Assembly: GCA_910890315.1 (NCBI GenBank) | Contig: CAJVGD010000046.1 | Location: 248,001 to 312,000, forward strand | Length of the DNA stretch: 64,000 nucleotides | Source of the DNA: Serendipita indica DSM 11827 | Taxonomy: Eukaryota > Basidiomycota > Agaricomycetes > Sebacinales > Serendipitaceae | Direction: 5' to 3' | In this document: piece after piece, positions 32,472 through 45,048 of the stretch | How the letters are laid out: each line of letters opens with the position of its first letter | Position numbering within the stretch: the stretch's first letter is position 1 | Notes under the pieces: model-generated | What the model saw: only the letters and a program-made list of their open reading frames with translations | Databases searched by the model: none | Told to the model about the DNA's origin: nothing | Made by a program: the position numbers and the translations under genes

Positions 32472-33844
32472 ATGGCCCTCGAAGTCTCAAAAACGGCAGC
32501 TCTTCCCCTCGCCGGATTTCTGGGAGGGCTGGGTATTGCTACTTCCGCATCTCTACTGCTTCTCGTCAATGGTCGTGTACTGGGTGTTAGTGGGTTCCTC
32601 CACCGCTCAGCCCGACACTTCGTCTCCCAGTGCTGGCAAGGCGGGCCTTTGAATGCTTGGAACGCGGATGCTCTGGCTCTTATTGGCATGGTTATCGCTG
32701 GTTTTGCGATAGCAGCACTAGATGATCCACAAAGACTTCTGTTGGAATTCGCATATCCTTCACCGCTGATGGTTCTCCGGTCCATTATAGCCGGATTCCT
32801 TGTTGGAATTGGCTCTAGGGTACGTGTAAAAGGCGATGTCAGTGTGCTAGTGCTGATAGTTGCTTCCTCCTGGCGGCCCTTCTTCCCTTCTATGCTCTTG
32901 GTTTCATTGGCTAGTTGCAAAATGGGTGCACCAGCGGGCATATGATCTGTGGGCTATCTCGAGCATCGACTCGGTATGAGCCACTAGAATTGATGCGTAT
33001 TCTCTTACCGAATTTTAGCTCGCTCGTCGCCTCTTTGATCTTCACGTCGTTTGGTATCCTTGTTGCCAACCTAGCCCCTGTCGAGCTCCCAGTAATCACA
33101 TCCTACAAATGGCAGCTCAACCGAACCGAGGCAATCATATTTGGTACACAGGCTATCATAATCGGTTTAACACTTGTTCTCCTTGGAGTACGTATACGAT
33201 GTGGGTGTTGGATTTGTCTCATTCCTCTAGATCTTCTGGACCAGTTTCTTGGATGGCGCCCCACGAGTCGCGAATGGTGTTATGCATTTCATCACCATAG
33301 CATCTAGTCTCGTGTTCGGCCTCAGCATGCATCTGAGTGGCATGACAACTCCGACACGAGTTCAAGGCTTCTTGCTCACTCCTTTCTTCTCAAAACCAGA
33401 ATTTGACCCTACAATGGCATACCTTGCCGTCGGGGCACTTCCCTTATCCACTGCTGCCTACTTTCTTGGGCATCAGCAGAGGGTTTGTTCAACACCACCG
33501 GCCAACACCGAAAGGTCACCCCTCCAGGCCAAGTGGACCACTAGTAAAAGTATAAGGGTCCCCATTCTAGCCTCTCCGAATGACTGGCCATCTGTGATGG
33601 GTCAGGTCGATAGGAGGCTCCTAGTCGGTGCGGTTTTGTTTGGTTGTGGCTGGGGTTTGGAGGGCATTTGCCGTACGTCTCTCCTAATTCTAGTACTGAT
33701 TCTCACCTTTCTACAGCTGGACCTGCAATCGTTAACCTTGGACGGCTTACATACAACCTTACTCATAGAACGGCCGAGTGGGAGTCTTTACGACTCGTTG
33801 CTTGGATAATATCCGCTATTGTTGGGGGACTTGTTACTCCGTGA
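32472..33844 (+). CDS. YeeE/YedE-family sulfur-compound transporter
   Basis: A multi-pass membrane protein of about 380 residues with the family's two cysteine signatures: [14 protein letters not shown] in the first half (near 32920-32965) and [18 protein letters not shown] in the second (across an intron at about 33673-33716). Bacterial relatives (TsuA/YeeE) take up thiosulfate through these conserved Cys residues. Homologues occur in fungi and probably serve sulfur-compound uptake there too. Start ATG 32472, stop TGA 33842-33844. Hydrophobic segments include [18 protein letters not shown] and [10 protein letters not shown]. The antisense frame at 32465-32941 is a shadow. Confidence 0.85.
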
Positions 33845-33939
33845 TAGATCTAGACATTCCTAGAGAGATTATAAGGACACTGTATACTCGAGCGTGGCGA
33901 CTGAATAGAGTAGACTTGACCTCGACCCAAATCTCAAAA

Positions 33940-34545
33940 ATGACGAGTACACTCGGAGTCCCCGTCAAGCTACTCCACGAAGCACTGGGTCATGTTATCA
34001 CTGTAGAACTCAAGACTGGACAGCTGTATCGAGGAAAACTGGCTGAGGGTGAGTTCCTACGTACGCTCGTAGTGGCCGTAGGCGCTAATATATTTCATTT
34101 TCAGCCGAGGATTCATTGAACATCTCGCTCAAAGACATCACCGTCACTGGGAGAGACGGTCGCATCTCGCAACTGGATCAGGTCTACATTCGCGGCAGCA
34201 TGATCCGCTTCTTCATCGTCCCAGACATGCTTCAAAATGCTCCAATGTCATTATAAATCTTTTTACGCGTTAATCACGCTCATTGACCGTCGTCTGTAGG
34301 TTTAAGCGCGTCGGACCAAACGCCATGCGAGGACGTGGTATCGGAACGGCGAGAGGACGAGCCACAATTATGAGAGGTGTGTTTTTGGTCTCTTTGACTA
34401 TGAAGACCCTTACTGACGGCAAACTACAGCCAACGGTATGCATACTCCGCGATCCCTCACCCGTTCTGCCAACTAACGTGTTACTCTAGCTCGTAGAGGA
34501 AGAGGTGGTGGAGGAGCTCAACAACCTCGTGGTATTCGAAGATGA
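33940..34545 (+). CDS. SMD3: Small nuclear ribonucleoprotein Sm D3
   Basis: The Sm fold is plain: [40 protein letters not shown] (Sm1) and [20 protein letters not shown] (Sm2), then NAPMFKRVG and an Arg/Gly tail ([12 protein letters not shown]... ending RGIRR). Sm D3 is one of seven proteins forming the ring on spliceosomal U snRNAs; the RG tail is the usual site of arginine methylation. Four exons; the intron after GCTCCAAT uses GTCATT, which joins ATG TTT AAG correctly. Start ATG 33940-33942, stop TGA 34543-34545. Confidence 0.95.
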
Positions 34546-34745
34546 TCACAACTGTTATCGGTCATCGGGACAGAGCGAACTCAAATCCCTGACAGTGCTT
34601 CATCTTATTATGTACATCTACATGATGAAAGCTAAAAGTCTCTTCTTTATTACCGGCTCAAGATGTTGGCACATGCGGATGCACTTTCACATGAAATCAT
34701 CTGTGCTTCGCTTGTCCCCAACCACATTCCCTAAACTTTTGCGAC

Positions 34746-36540
34746 ATGCAGTCTATGCTACATGATGCTCCATCCAGAGGAGTACGACAGCGAATCAGAC
34801 CTATCGAATCCCTAAGTTGGGGTGCAAGACTCATGAGGCTATTGTTTTGGGTGCTTGCAACAGGGTCTTTCTGTTCTATGGGTGTACTACTCATGATCAC
34901 ACTTTGTAAGCACAATGGACTCCTCAAGTTACATGATTGAAGTTGGTATGATAGTCCCTCTGGCTTGTTTCTTCACAGTTCCGGGTCTCTGCGTCGCAGC
35001 CATTGGTGAGATCCTCCATAACTGATTACATGCACTCTAATTTCCTCCCAGTTCTCGCTGTTTCTATTCCTCAAATCGTCTATGTGCATTTCGCCGACCC
35101 TATGGATGCAAAGCGTCCCTTGCCCGTACCATCTTTGAAACAATGTCTCCAGATCGACGTAACTATATGGAGATTACTGAGAGAGTCGATACGTGTTGGG
35201 AGACGTATCGCTCGTGAGGTGCTGTTGCGGAGAGTTCAACGGTCTGTCAACCATCGAGTCGTGTACGTACATCAAACATTTCAGGATCTAGTATAACTCT
35301 CTCTAAAGTCGCAATATCGCCTTTGGCTCTAATAATCTATCGCTGGACGTTTACATCCCAATGGAAAGTGCAACAACTGGGAGCTCGGCGCCGGTTATTC
35401 TTTTTCTCGCACCACAAATCCGCCCATTTGACACGCGGAAACTCGTGTTCTCATCGCTTGGAGCTACTTTGGCAGAATCCATCGGATGCGTAGTGGTAAT
35501 TCCAGATCTGACGAATTATCCAAACGGACGCATCAGACAGCAGGTTGAGGACATCAGAGCGGCTATACACTGGACAAAAGGAAACATTCATCTTCATGGA
35601 GGTGATTCATCCCGATTGAATCTCGCTGGCCTAGGACTGGGTGGTCTCTTGGCCTTGCTTGTGCCATTACAGTCTGCGGTTGTCAAATCCCGAAGTCTTA
35701 TCATTCGTGATCGAAAAATGAGTATAGAGCTTCCTGCGGGTGTCGAAGAGGTCAAGGTCCGACCGCCTTCGCTTCAGCCAACGGACATTGATGTTTGACA
35801 GGAGTATGGCAGTGATTATCCTCTTCCAAGGATAGACGGGCTGATACTGTAAGAAAACTGTCTAATTCACACTGTATGCTCACCGTGAACAGTATCGATG
35901 CTATTACCAATGTTGATGAACAACTGACCGAGGAGACGAGTCGTGGAATACAACACCTTAGTCTTACACGCAGGCTCTTGGGTCCTAGCGAGCGTACTTG
36001 CTACTTTCACTCTGTAAGTGATCACATTTGCTCTTGTCGATTGTGTTGACACTTGGAAGCCGGCTCATTTGCTCTATGCAGCGCGCAACATCCTGCAACT
36101 TCAACTACTTCCTCAGAAAGTACTATTTATTCACGGGTATGCATCAATCTTAGCTCTCAAGCTCTGCTCAACGTTCGTGTAGGGGCCTCGACAGGTACAC
36201 CAAGCATACACAAAGCGAGACGATGAAGGAAATCATGCGTGGTGTTGGCATCCAAGGTCATGCAGTCAATGACACTTCGTGTATGCGCTGACGACGTATA
36301 GATGCTAAAGTCAAAGTATACCCTACAGACCTCTGGGATACGGCACTAGGTGAGTGCGTTGAAGAACTCGACTCGAGCTAATCGCGAACAGGAATGATGT
36401 GTGACACGCAAGGGTCTCCCGTGATTGACGAAAGTATGTTTCATGATCCTGCCTCTCGTCGGGACTGACTAGTTCAAGTTTATTCCTTTCTCTGGGACGA
36501 GGATTTACTCACGCCGCGAGCAAGGGAAGCAGCCTTGTAG
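34746..36540 (+). CDS. Membrane-anchored alpha/beta-hydrolase-fold protein lacking the nucleophile Ser
   Basis: The N-terminus carries two hydrophobic helices (LMRLLFWVLATGSFCSMGVL and MIVPLACFFTVPGLCVAAIV), then an amphipathic linker and a hydrolase-like domain: LDVYIPME, CVVVIPDLTNYPNGRIRQQV, EDIRAAIHWTKGNIHLHGGD and LNLAGLGLGGLLALL. The order matches prenylcysteine-methylesterase or HSL-type esterases, whose next motif would be G-x-S-x-G. Here the elbow reads GLGLG, with Gly (35634-35636) in the Ser position, and the HGG oxyanion motif is replaced (ILFLAPQIRPFD). Later exons give GLILIDAITNVDEQL, KVLFIHGGLDRYTK and VKVYPTDLWDTALG, with no clear catalytic His. The reading frame is intact across eight or so introns to TAG 36538-36540, so this looks like a maintained non-catalytic membrane protein rather than a pseudogene. 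Confidence 0.75.
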
Positions 36541-36663
36541 AACGCAGTAACATTCCAGTAGATATTGTTTCGTGTCTTAGTTTTGAAATGCTGCCTGTGA
36601 GGCTACGAGTTGATTTATCAAGGTGGTAATTTGAACCGCGACCACGACTTCGGTTTTGCAGAG

Positions 36664-39655
36664 ATGCCACCTCGAAAGAGCCCTCTGGAGGGCTCAGTAA
36701 TAGATCCGAAATCACGAAAGTTGACTGATTTCTGGGGACGACGGGATTCAGATTATGATGCAGCGACCTCGGGTTCCCCACTTCGAAGCGCGAGTTCATC
36801 AATACCAAACGCAGCGGGAAGTTTTCATGCGATTTCCCCTAATATCGCTAGTGGTACGCCTTCAAAGACTTTTGGTTCCTCCCCAAGACCTTCTCAGTCT
36901 CCTCGAAAATATATTCCCGAGGAAGACGAGGAAGAGGGAGCTGGTAGTTTTGGAGAAGTCATGCTCCTCTCTCGGAAACGTGCTCGAGAGTCAACTCCCA
37001 GCCGCGCAATCTCGCTCACGCCAGGGTCATCCTTGAGGCAGGCGAGTTTAGATATGTCGAATCGTTCTATCAACGAGAGAGCACATTCTCCACCAAAGAA
37101 ACGACGCGCAACAGATACTATTGTCTTGCCAATTATAGAAACCGAAGAGACATTCTCCAGCGTCGACTGGCACCAGCCAAACTCTCAGCTTACTTCGATG
37201 CGCACAAAGGGAACTAGTATCTCTTCAGTGGAAGAGATGCTGAGTAAACCACCGAGTGAGGGAACAGTGCCAGGCTCAGACACAGATGGCATGGACATCT
37301 CCTCGGGCAACCATAGCGATGCTCATATGACATCAGCGTCATCCGACTCTTCTTTAATGTCGGACGAAGACACTTCCAAGCATGCGAGTACCGCCGACAT
37401 CTCACGACTGGAGGAAATTCGAAGAAAGGCACAAGAACGGTTTCAAGCAAAATCTATAAGAGGATCGGTTCCTGTTCAAGTCTCTAGCTTTATGGACGAC
37501 TCTGATGAAGATGAGGATGAGTTGGAGAAGATGGTCGAAAAGGTCCCAAAAAAGCCCCCAAAGAAACCCCAATCGACAAGAAAGAGCGATACTAAAAGGT
37601 ATGGAGGTTTTCCTAGTGTATCGTGACTCACATGACGCAGTAATCCTGAGCCCGTTGACGGGAGCTCTCTTCCCATTTCAGTAGGCAAGCAGGAGAGACA
37701 AGTTCCGCGTCGGAATCCTGTTCGGACATCAAGGGCGAATTCGGTGCAACCACCAGAAAGTTCCCCAGCACGAAAGACGAGAGCCACATCCGTGCAGAGA
37801 ACAGTTGCGCCAACGAGCAAAACTACCAAGAATGACAAGAAAAAGTCAACGAAAGGTCCAGTAATCAACTCATCGACTCTTCCCCCCACATCAATGCCTT
37901 CTAGCCTGGCGAGCCTTCTCTCCGATCAGCCAAGGTCGAAGCAAAGACTTTCCGATCCAGCCCGTCAGCGTTTACTGCAATCTGTGGAGCATAATATCAG
38001 TGATCTGGGAGGCCCACCGGGAGAGGAGGCTGAAGATGAGGCGGTCAAAGAAACACGGGAAGTCGATCACTCTGTCACCCAGATGGCGCTGGGTGAAGAG
38101 GAAGCACGGAAAATACAACTGCTATTTGCGCGCGACAAAGCAGCGGCATTGAGCTCGCAATGCGGCCGACCGTTCTGGCACCAACAGTTGGCTGAGGAAG
38201 GACAAGGTATGGAAATGACAGTGAGTAATGGCCTCATACTGCGCTGTATCATGACCTTTGATTAGTTTGGACCCCCCAAACTCGCCCTTCCAGAGCACCT
38301 GGCTTTGCCTTTGGTCAATGCTGCTGCCTCGCATGGTGAGCCTTTATCATTGGTATATTGAATATATCTGATATTTTTAGATATCGAGAGTCTTTACATC
38401 CTCATTTGTAGTGGATTTGCTTCCTCACTTTCCTCCAAGTCGACGGGAGTTCTTCCATGGTTGTTCATGACAGGTAAATCATCCTACTTCATAATATAAT
38501 GGCTAATTCCTGTAGGTTGTCATCCTCGATGCCCAAGCAAACTTGCTGTAGCTTGTCTTTCAGCGATCCGGATCGGATTGGCCAAGCTCCCTCCCACCAC
38601 CAGCCAATTACCCATAACATTTATGCATATTATTTCCTGCATCACTGCCTTGGGACCTCTTGCCGAATCGTTGACTCCCTTTGGTGCCTCGACTATGGAC
38701 ATCGACCCTCCTTCGACTGTGGTGCGCAACCAAGTGATTGCCCGCATCATGATAGTGATACAATGCATCGCCCGGTGAGTATTTTTATTGTTAGTTGGGC
38801 GATTCTTACTATCCCTCGAAGTCATTCATTACCGCTGCCTGACCCAGACAAATTAATACTACTACTCCTTCTTCTTCATTTGGATCCGTTCACTTCTGAG
38901 GAGCTCAGAAGAGACATAGCCTCTACTGTTGATGTCGTGCTCGCCTCCATCCAATCCCAGGGGTCGTACCCAGACTCTCTGGTGCGCTCCAATATCATAG
39001 TGCGACAAGTTACCAACACAACCTACAGGAATTAGACGTCTGTAAAGTCGTGGTCAGGACTGTGGGCGGGTTTACTCTCCCAGAGCAGCATCAAGTCATG
39101 CATTGCTTGTTTGGTGGCCAACCGTCTGGGCGACGGTTCATGAGATGGGTGGCACTGGGACTCCTTTTGCCATCACGGATTGTTAATGTGGATTGGGTGC
39201 GTTCCGATATATATGTAATTCGCGCTGACCGTCATATTTCAGAGTCAATACACACAACCGCCTCCACTTGCTGAGCTAGCCACTTTCACCGACACGACTC
39301 TCAGCACGAATTCTCCGTTTCGTGTCTGGTCCGAAACCGATTATGACGACTTGTTCTATCGAGTTGAGCTGCTGGGCGCGATCTTGACGGACGTTCAACA
39401 GTATGAGACGTGCGCAGAGAGCCTTGAACACATCCTGACGAACCTGGGCAACATTCATGGTCGTATTGGTAAGTGTATCTACTGTGAAGCTATATTTAGG
39501 GCCACTGAACCCGGCAATTGACAGTGGATGCGAGGGCCGCCTTTTTAGATCGGACAAGGGTAAAAGACGCCCTACAGCGTCTCAAGTTGCGGGTTCATTT
39601 CCAGTCGCAGCATCATGCGACACGTCCCACGATAGAATCACTGCTCAAGCGTTGA
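36664..39655 (+). CDS. Large nuclear protein of unknown family
   Basis: The first 500 residues are disordered, Ser/Pro-rich and charged, with nuclear-localisation-like clusters (SPPKKRRATD; KKPPKKPQSTRK) and acidic runs (FMDDSDEDEDELEKM). A helical segment SDPARQRLLQSVEHNI follows. The C-terminal half (about 38280-39655) is folded and leucine-rich: FGPPKLALPEHLALPLVNAA, LLLLLHLDPFTSEELRRDIA, HQVMHCLFGGQPSGRRFMRW and FRVWSETDYDDLFYRVELLG. This layout recalls the CANIN region of SMC5/6-associated factors (SLF2-like), but the match is only by impression. Splicing is consistent: the intron after the TKS junction (37601-37640) uses CGCAG, which keeps the downstream frame. Start ATG 36664, stop TGA 39653-39655. 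Confidence 0.65.
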
Positions 39656-39813
39656 CACATGCACTGTATTTAGCGTAGCAACCCTGTATCATTGATTTGT
39701 ACCTGTTCCGTACGTTGGCCAGACTGGGGGGTCCTGTCAGGTACGGCGCTCCGTGTTGTCATCAATAGGCAGACTCAACCTTTGACCCAGCTACAGCCTC
39801 GCATTTCGGGTCC

Positions 39814-42800
39814 ATGAGCCTCACCAGGCAAGATGTGGACGAGGATAGAGACTATACCGATGGAGCAACTGCACAAGAAATTCAAAGTGCAATACGTGAG
39901 ACACCGCGCGGACGGGCCGACTCGCAAGTGGCAAGCAGCTATCAGCCGCGGCGGTCCATGAGCTCGTTTCGCGGCGAAGACGACGCAGAAGGATCTATAT
40001 TTGACGGTCCTGGCTCTGTCACTATCCCCAGCAGCGTCACGGGCCTCAGGTCGGCCAGAGCGCGCGGGTTCGGTTCGCGTAGAGGCAGTCGTGTGTATGA
40101 TGCGAGTCCCATGGATCCCGACGGACGCTCGTCGATAAACCGTCTAAGTAGACAAAACACTGCTCTGAGCGCGGGCACCGACGCGATAGCTGACTCTGAT
40201 GATGACGGTGGCTCACCGCGTCGAGATAGACGTGTGAAAAGGCGAAAATCGACAGCGACGACCGAAAATGCTCCAGAAGCAGACGATGAACAACCACGAA
40301 GGACGTCCATGTTTGGCGGCATCGCCAGCTTTTTTGGACGCCGAGAATCGCCTTCTCGCATTTCAAACGCAAGTCGCTCCAGGGCAAGCAGCATCAATTA
40401 TGCCGAAAGCCCAACTGAGGAGGATGATAGATGGGGGTACCACTCGTCTGAAGAGGATGAGTCGTCACAAGAGGACGCAGAGTCTACCCATGGAAGTCTG
40501 TACCCGGCCAGTAGCCGAGGCAGCCATTCGCGACCTGGGACGCCAATGAATGCCTTTCCTGGGCTAGGTAGAGATCCATTCTTTGGTGACACCAGAATTG
40601 ACATGGATGATGCGTCTACTGTCGAATCCATTCCGCCGTCACCGGGTCCTCCAATGTATCAGGATGTCTATCTGTCAGACGAGGATCTTCAACTGCGACT
40701 TGTCGGCTACCGTACTATTCGCTGGCGCAAGATTCTATGGGAAATCACGGCAGTTTGCTCCCTCGGGCTTCTGGGCCTGTTAGGACATTGGTTCCCAGAG
40801 TTATGGCTGCGCTTTGTGGCGGTAAAGTGCGCCTTTGCCCACAAAGATACCGACCTTGTTGTAGTAGAGGTACTCTTTCCATACACCTTGTTGTGGCCCT
40901 ATGCTAATCCCATGGTAGCACGTATCAAAAGACATTATAATCTGCAACATAGCGACACTACCATATCCCTATTCATATTCCAGTACTTTTCCGGACCCAT
41001 CCCAAGGAAACACCCTACCTCCTTCGTCCTCGGCTGGCACCAAGGCGTCTTCGGTTATTAAACTAGCCGCTATAATTCCTAACTCGGCGAATGGCTCGGT
41101 CACACCTCAAGATACGTTGGAAGAACTCCGTGTATTTGAGTTCAGATATAGTCGATATATTCTCGACCCTCGGACGGGCCTATGGTACATGATCAGGTAT
41201 GGCTCGGCTCGACACTCGGATCGAAACTCATAAACTATAGGGACTGGCGTGAAAAGACGACCAATACAATCTTTGAAGCACAAAAAGGTCTCGAAACTAG
41301 TGATAGGCATCAACGTCAACTGCTGTTTGGCTCGAATCTCATAGATATCAAAGGAAAGTCGATACTAAGTCTCCTGATTGAAGAAGTGAGTATCAAGCCT
41401 TGTACCCATCTCATATCTGAACCGTGTCGCAGGTCATCCATCCTTTTTACGTATTCCAAATTGCAAGCATCATTCTATGGTCCATCGATGACTACTACTA
41501 TTACGCATTCTGCATCGCTCTCATATCTGCATTCAGTATTATCAATACGCTCATCGAAACTCGCACAGTGCGTTCAATTCTTTCTTCACACATTGACTGA
41601 CAGGGCCCAGAACATTACTCGGATGCGTGAAATGGCTCGATTCTCCTGTCAGGTCAAGCTTATCACAAAGATGGACAGTATGTATACCATTTGTATGACG
41701 CACAGCGTCTAACTCGCTTTCAGCCTCCATAGTAGATTCAAGCACACTCGTTCCGGGTGACATCGTTGACCTCACAGATCCCCCACTCTCCATATTCCCT
41801 TGTGATATCATCCTCCTGACTGGAGACGCTATCGTCAACGAGAGTATGCTCACAGGCGAGAGTGTTCCTATCAGTAAAGGCCCAATTAAGGGAGAGGATC
41901 TCACACGATGGAGGCAAACGGGAGAGGTGTCCTCGGAGATTGCAAAGAGCATGCTGTACTCGGGGACCAAAGTAGTTCGTATCCGAGGTCCTGCGCACGG
42001 GTTTGTCGACGCCCCAGCAATGGGTTATGTTGTTCGGACTGGGTTCAACACGACAAAGGGGGCTTTGGTCCGCTCGATGCTCTTCCCCAAGCCTATTGGC
42101 TTCAAATTCTATCGGGACTCCATGCGGTTTATCGGTGTACTTGCGGGCATCGCAATACTTGGTTTCATGGTTAGCGCCGTGCAGTTTGTGCGACTAGGGG
42201 TGAGTGAATATTTGCTGTCTTATCTCCATCTACTCAGACCTTGCTAGGTTCCATGGCACACCATTGTTCTTCGTGCTCTCGATCTTATCACCGTGGTCGT
42301 TCCTCCTGCCCTCCCTGCAACATTATCGATCGGTACAAGCTTTGCTATCAGTCGACTTCGGGCATTGGGTATATTCTGCATATCTCCAACGCGTGTCAAC
42401 GTGGGCGGAAAGGTCAACGTTGTATGTTTCGACAAGACGGGTACCTTGACTGAAGATGGTTTGGACATTCTCGGCGTCTGCGCTCTCGAAAGGGACGGAC
42501 AGCGATTCCGGGAGATTGCAGAGGACGTTTTGGACATACCTCAATCCTCGGACAAGGCAAATATTCTGCATGCAATGGCTACCTGTCATTCGCTCAAAGT
42601 TGTCGATGGTGATGTTTTGGGTGATCCATTGGACGTCAAGATGTGGAATTTCACTCAATGGACGATCGAGGAGAATACGACCATTGTGCCTATCAAGAAA
42701 GGAGCAAACGCGGAAGGAACGTCTCAACAGACAGCTCCTTTGGTGCAAAATATAGTTCGACCTCCTGGAACGCGTCGATTCACCTTGGACGATGCACTCA

Positions 42801-44728
42801 AGGGTGACAAGGTCCGTTTTACGTATGATGCAGAACACATGCTCACCGCTACCAGCACGCTCATTTCCTCGAGTTGGGTGTTATCAGGACTTTCGAGTTT
42901 GTGTCTGGTCTGCGGAGGATGACAGTAATCACCAAACGGCTGAAGTCTAAGAGTATGGAGGTCTATCTCAAAGGCGCCCCGGAAATCTTGGCAGATGTCT
43001 GCGAGCCAGGGTCTTGTGAGCTTGTCGGTCGAATCTTTGTTCGAAAGCTAACACATACTTTTAGTTCCTGCTGACTATGATGACCTGTTGTCATATTACA
43101 CGAGGAATGGATATCGTGTGATCGGACTCGCCGGAAAGTCTGTCGACGGACTTTCATGGCTCAAGGCGCAACGCCTGAAGCGAGAACAAGTCGAAAGCGG
43201 ACTCAGGTTCCTTGGTCTCCTTATCTTCGAGAACAAACTCAAACCTGGAACTACACCTGCCATCGCCACCTTGCGTCAGGCGTCTCTCGGTTGTCGAATG
43301 GTCACCGGAGATAACCCACGAACAGCTGTCAGCGTGGCACGCGAGTGCAAGCTCATCAATTCGACGGCCTTTGTCTTTTACCCATCCTTTACCGAGGGAG
43401 ATGCGACCAACCCTCGTGCCATCCTAGAGTGGCGGGGTGTCGATGACGAGTCTCTTCGCTTGGATCCATACAGTCTCCGACCTTTGCCGCCGCCACCCCA
43501 CGTCGTTGATGAGGAGAGAATCTACAAAGACTACGACTTGGCAATTACAGGCGAGATCTTCCGTTGGATGATTGATTATGCGCCCTTGGAGACGCTGCAG
43601 CAGATGCTCTATAAAACTCATGTGTTTGCTCGAATGTCCCCAGACGAGAAGCACGAGCTGGTGGAAAGACTACAATCGATCGGATACACGGTTGGCTTTT
43701 GCGGTGATGGTGCCAATGATTGTGGTGCCCTCAAAGCGGCTGATGTTGGAATATCGCTCTCTGAAGCAGAAGCTAGCATCGCGGCTCCGTTTACGAGCAA
43801 GACACCAGATATCGGGTGCGTCATTGAAGTTATCAGAGAGGGCCGGGCCGCCCTTGTGACCAGCTTTTCGTGCTTTAAATATATGTAAGTGAACCTATGA
43901 CCGAGGAAAGGTTTTCTCATTGTTACCAGGGCTTTATATTCTTTAATCCAATTCACGACCATCACATTCCTGTATTCCTTCGCATCGTCGCTCGGAGACT
44001 TTCAGTTCCTGTATATCGACCTCTTTATCATCATTCCCATCGCAGTTGCCAGTGAGTGGTCTCTCCATAGATTTCGATAGGCGTTGACACAAAGCAGTGG
44101 GCCGGACTCTCCCATACGACCGCATACACACAGCGCGACCGACATCCAGCCTAGTTTCACGCAAAGTCTTGTCGAGTATCATCGGTCAAATCATCATCAC
44201 CAGCGCCGCCCAGGCATGGGTCTTCTTCTGGGTCCGCACACAGCCGTGGTATAAGCTTCCGTTGCCTCCCAAACCAGGGGAAGGGCTGGAGACCAACAAC
44301 TATGAGAACACGGTTCTATTCTTGGTCTCTTGTTTCCAGTACATTCTGGTTGCCGCGGTCTTCTCGATTGGGCCACCCTATCGCAAACCCATGTGGACCA
44401 ACGGTGCGTGTTGTGCAAATTGACTGTGATTGTTCTTACCTAGTGTGTTCTAGGCTGGCTTGTGGCCAGTATGGTGATACTATCTATGTTCAGTGCATGG
44501 GTCCTCCTTACTCCCTCCATCTCGGTCGCGCTCATTTTAAATTTGATGAGCCTCCCATGGTCCGCTCGTCTTGCGCTCGCCGTTGTCGTTGTGATCAACG
44601 TGACTGCGTCGTTTGCGTTTGAAAACTGGCTCGTGGAATCGATCGCGACGACTGTCAAGGTGCTCATGAGAGCGTCGGGAAGGCGGAGACGACGCGAAGG
44701 ACGAATCTACGAGGCTGTTGGAAGGTAG
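39814..44728 (+). CDS. P5B-type ATPase (Ypk9/ATP13A2 family)
   Basis: Catalytic P-type ATPase motifs are present: the phosphorylation site [20 protein letters not shown], the P5B-specific membrane motif [31 protein letters not shown] (actuator), [21 protein letters not shown] and [20 protein letters not shown] (hinge). P5B pumps of vacuoles and late endosomes export polyamines to the cytosol in animals, and yeast Ypk9 protects against metals. The N-terminal 280 residues are unusually long, acidic and Ser-rich, before the first membrane segment ([20 protein letters not shown]). Ten or more membrane helices follow, the last near 44590. ATG 39814 lies 158 bases after the previous stop. Stop at 44726-44728. 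About ten introns. Confidence 0.93.
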
Positions 44729-45048
44729 CTACAGGTGAATTGACTAGATTTTGTCGGGTCTTTTGCCCCTGTGAATCCAGACCCAAAGTGGTCGCTTAGC
44801 GGCGATTTGAATGGGACTCATCTTTGAACCTCTCCCCTACGGACGCTCTGAGGCAACCACCTCCCAGGGCTGTTCTTTTATTCTGATTAATTCCGCTCTT
44901 TTTTTCTTCTACCTTATTATCCGCCCCGTAGGTCGTCTAGGACGATCTTCACACCCCAGGAGGGATCCTTCCATTCTTTCTCAACAGCCTTGGATCAAAA
45001 CTTGTACACTTGGAACGGAATCTCCTCTTTGCAATTGCATACACCGAG
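44729..45048 (+). promoter_or_regulatory. Intergenic promoter stretch of the mucin-like gene
   Basis: About 320 bases between two plus-strand genes. It holds a pyrimidine-rich run (TTTTTTTCTTCTACC at about 44898-44912). No TATA box is clear. Confidence 0.4.

Noticed and set aside
32465-32941. 158-codon minus-strand frame over the YeeE/YedE gene
   Set aside because: The plus strand carries the conserved membrane protein with both Cys signatures; the antisense frame has none.
39942-40397. 151-codon minus-strand frame inside the P5B ATPase gene
   Set aside because: It is a shadow of the Ser/Arg-rich N-terminal coding region on the plus strand.
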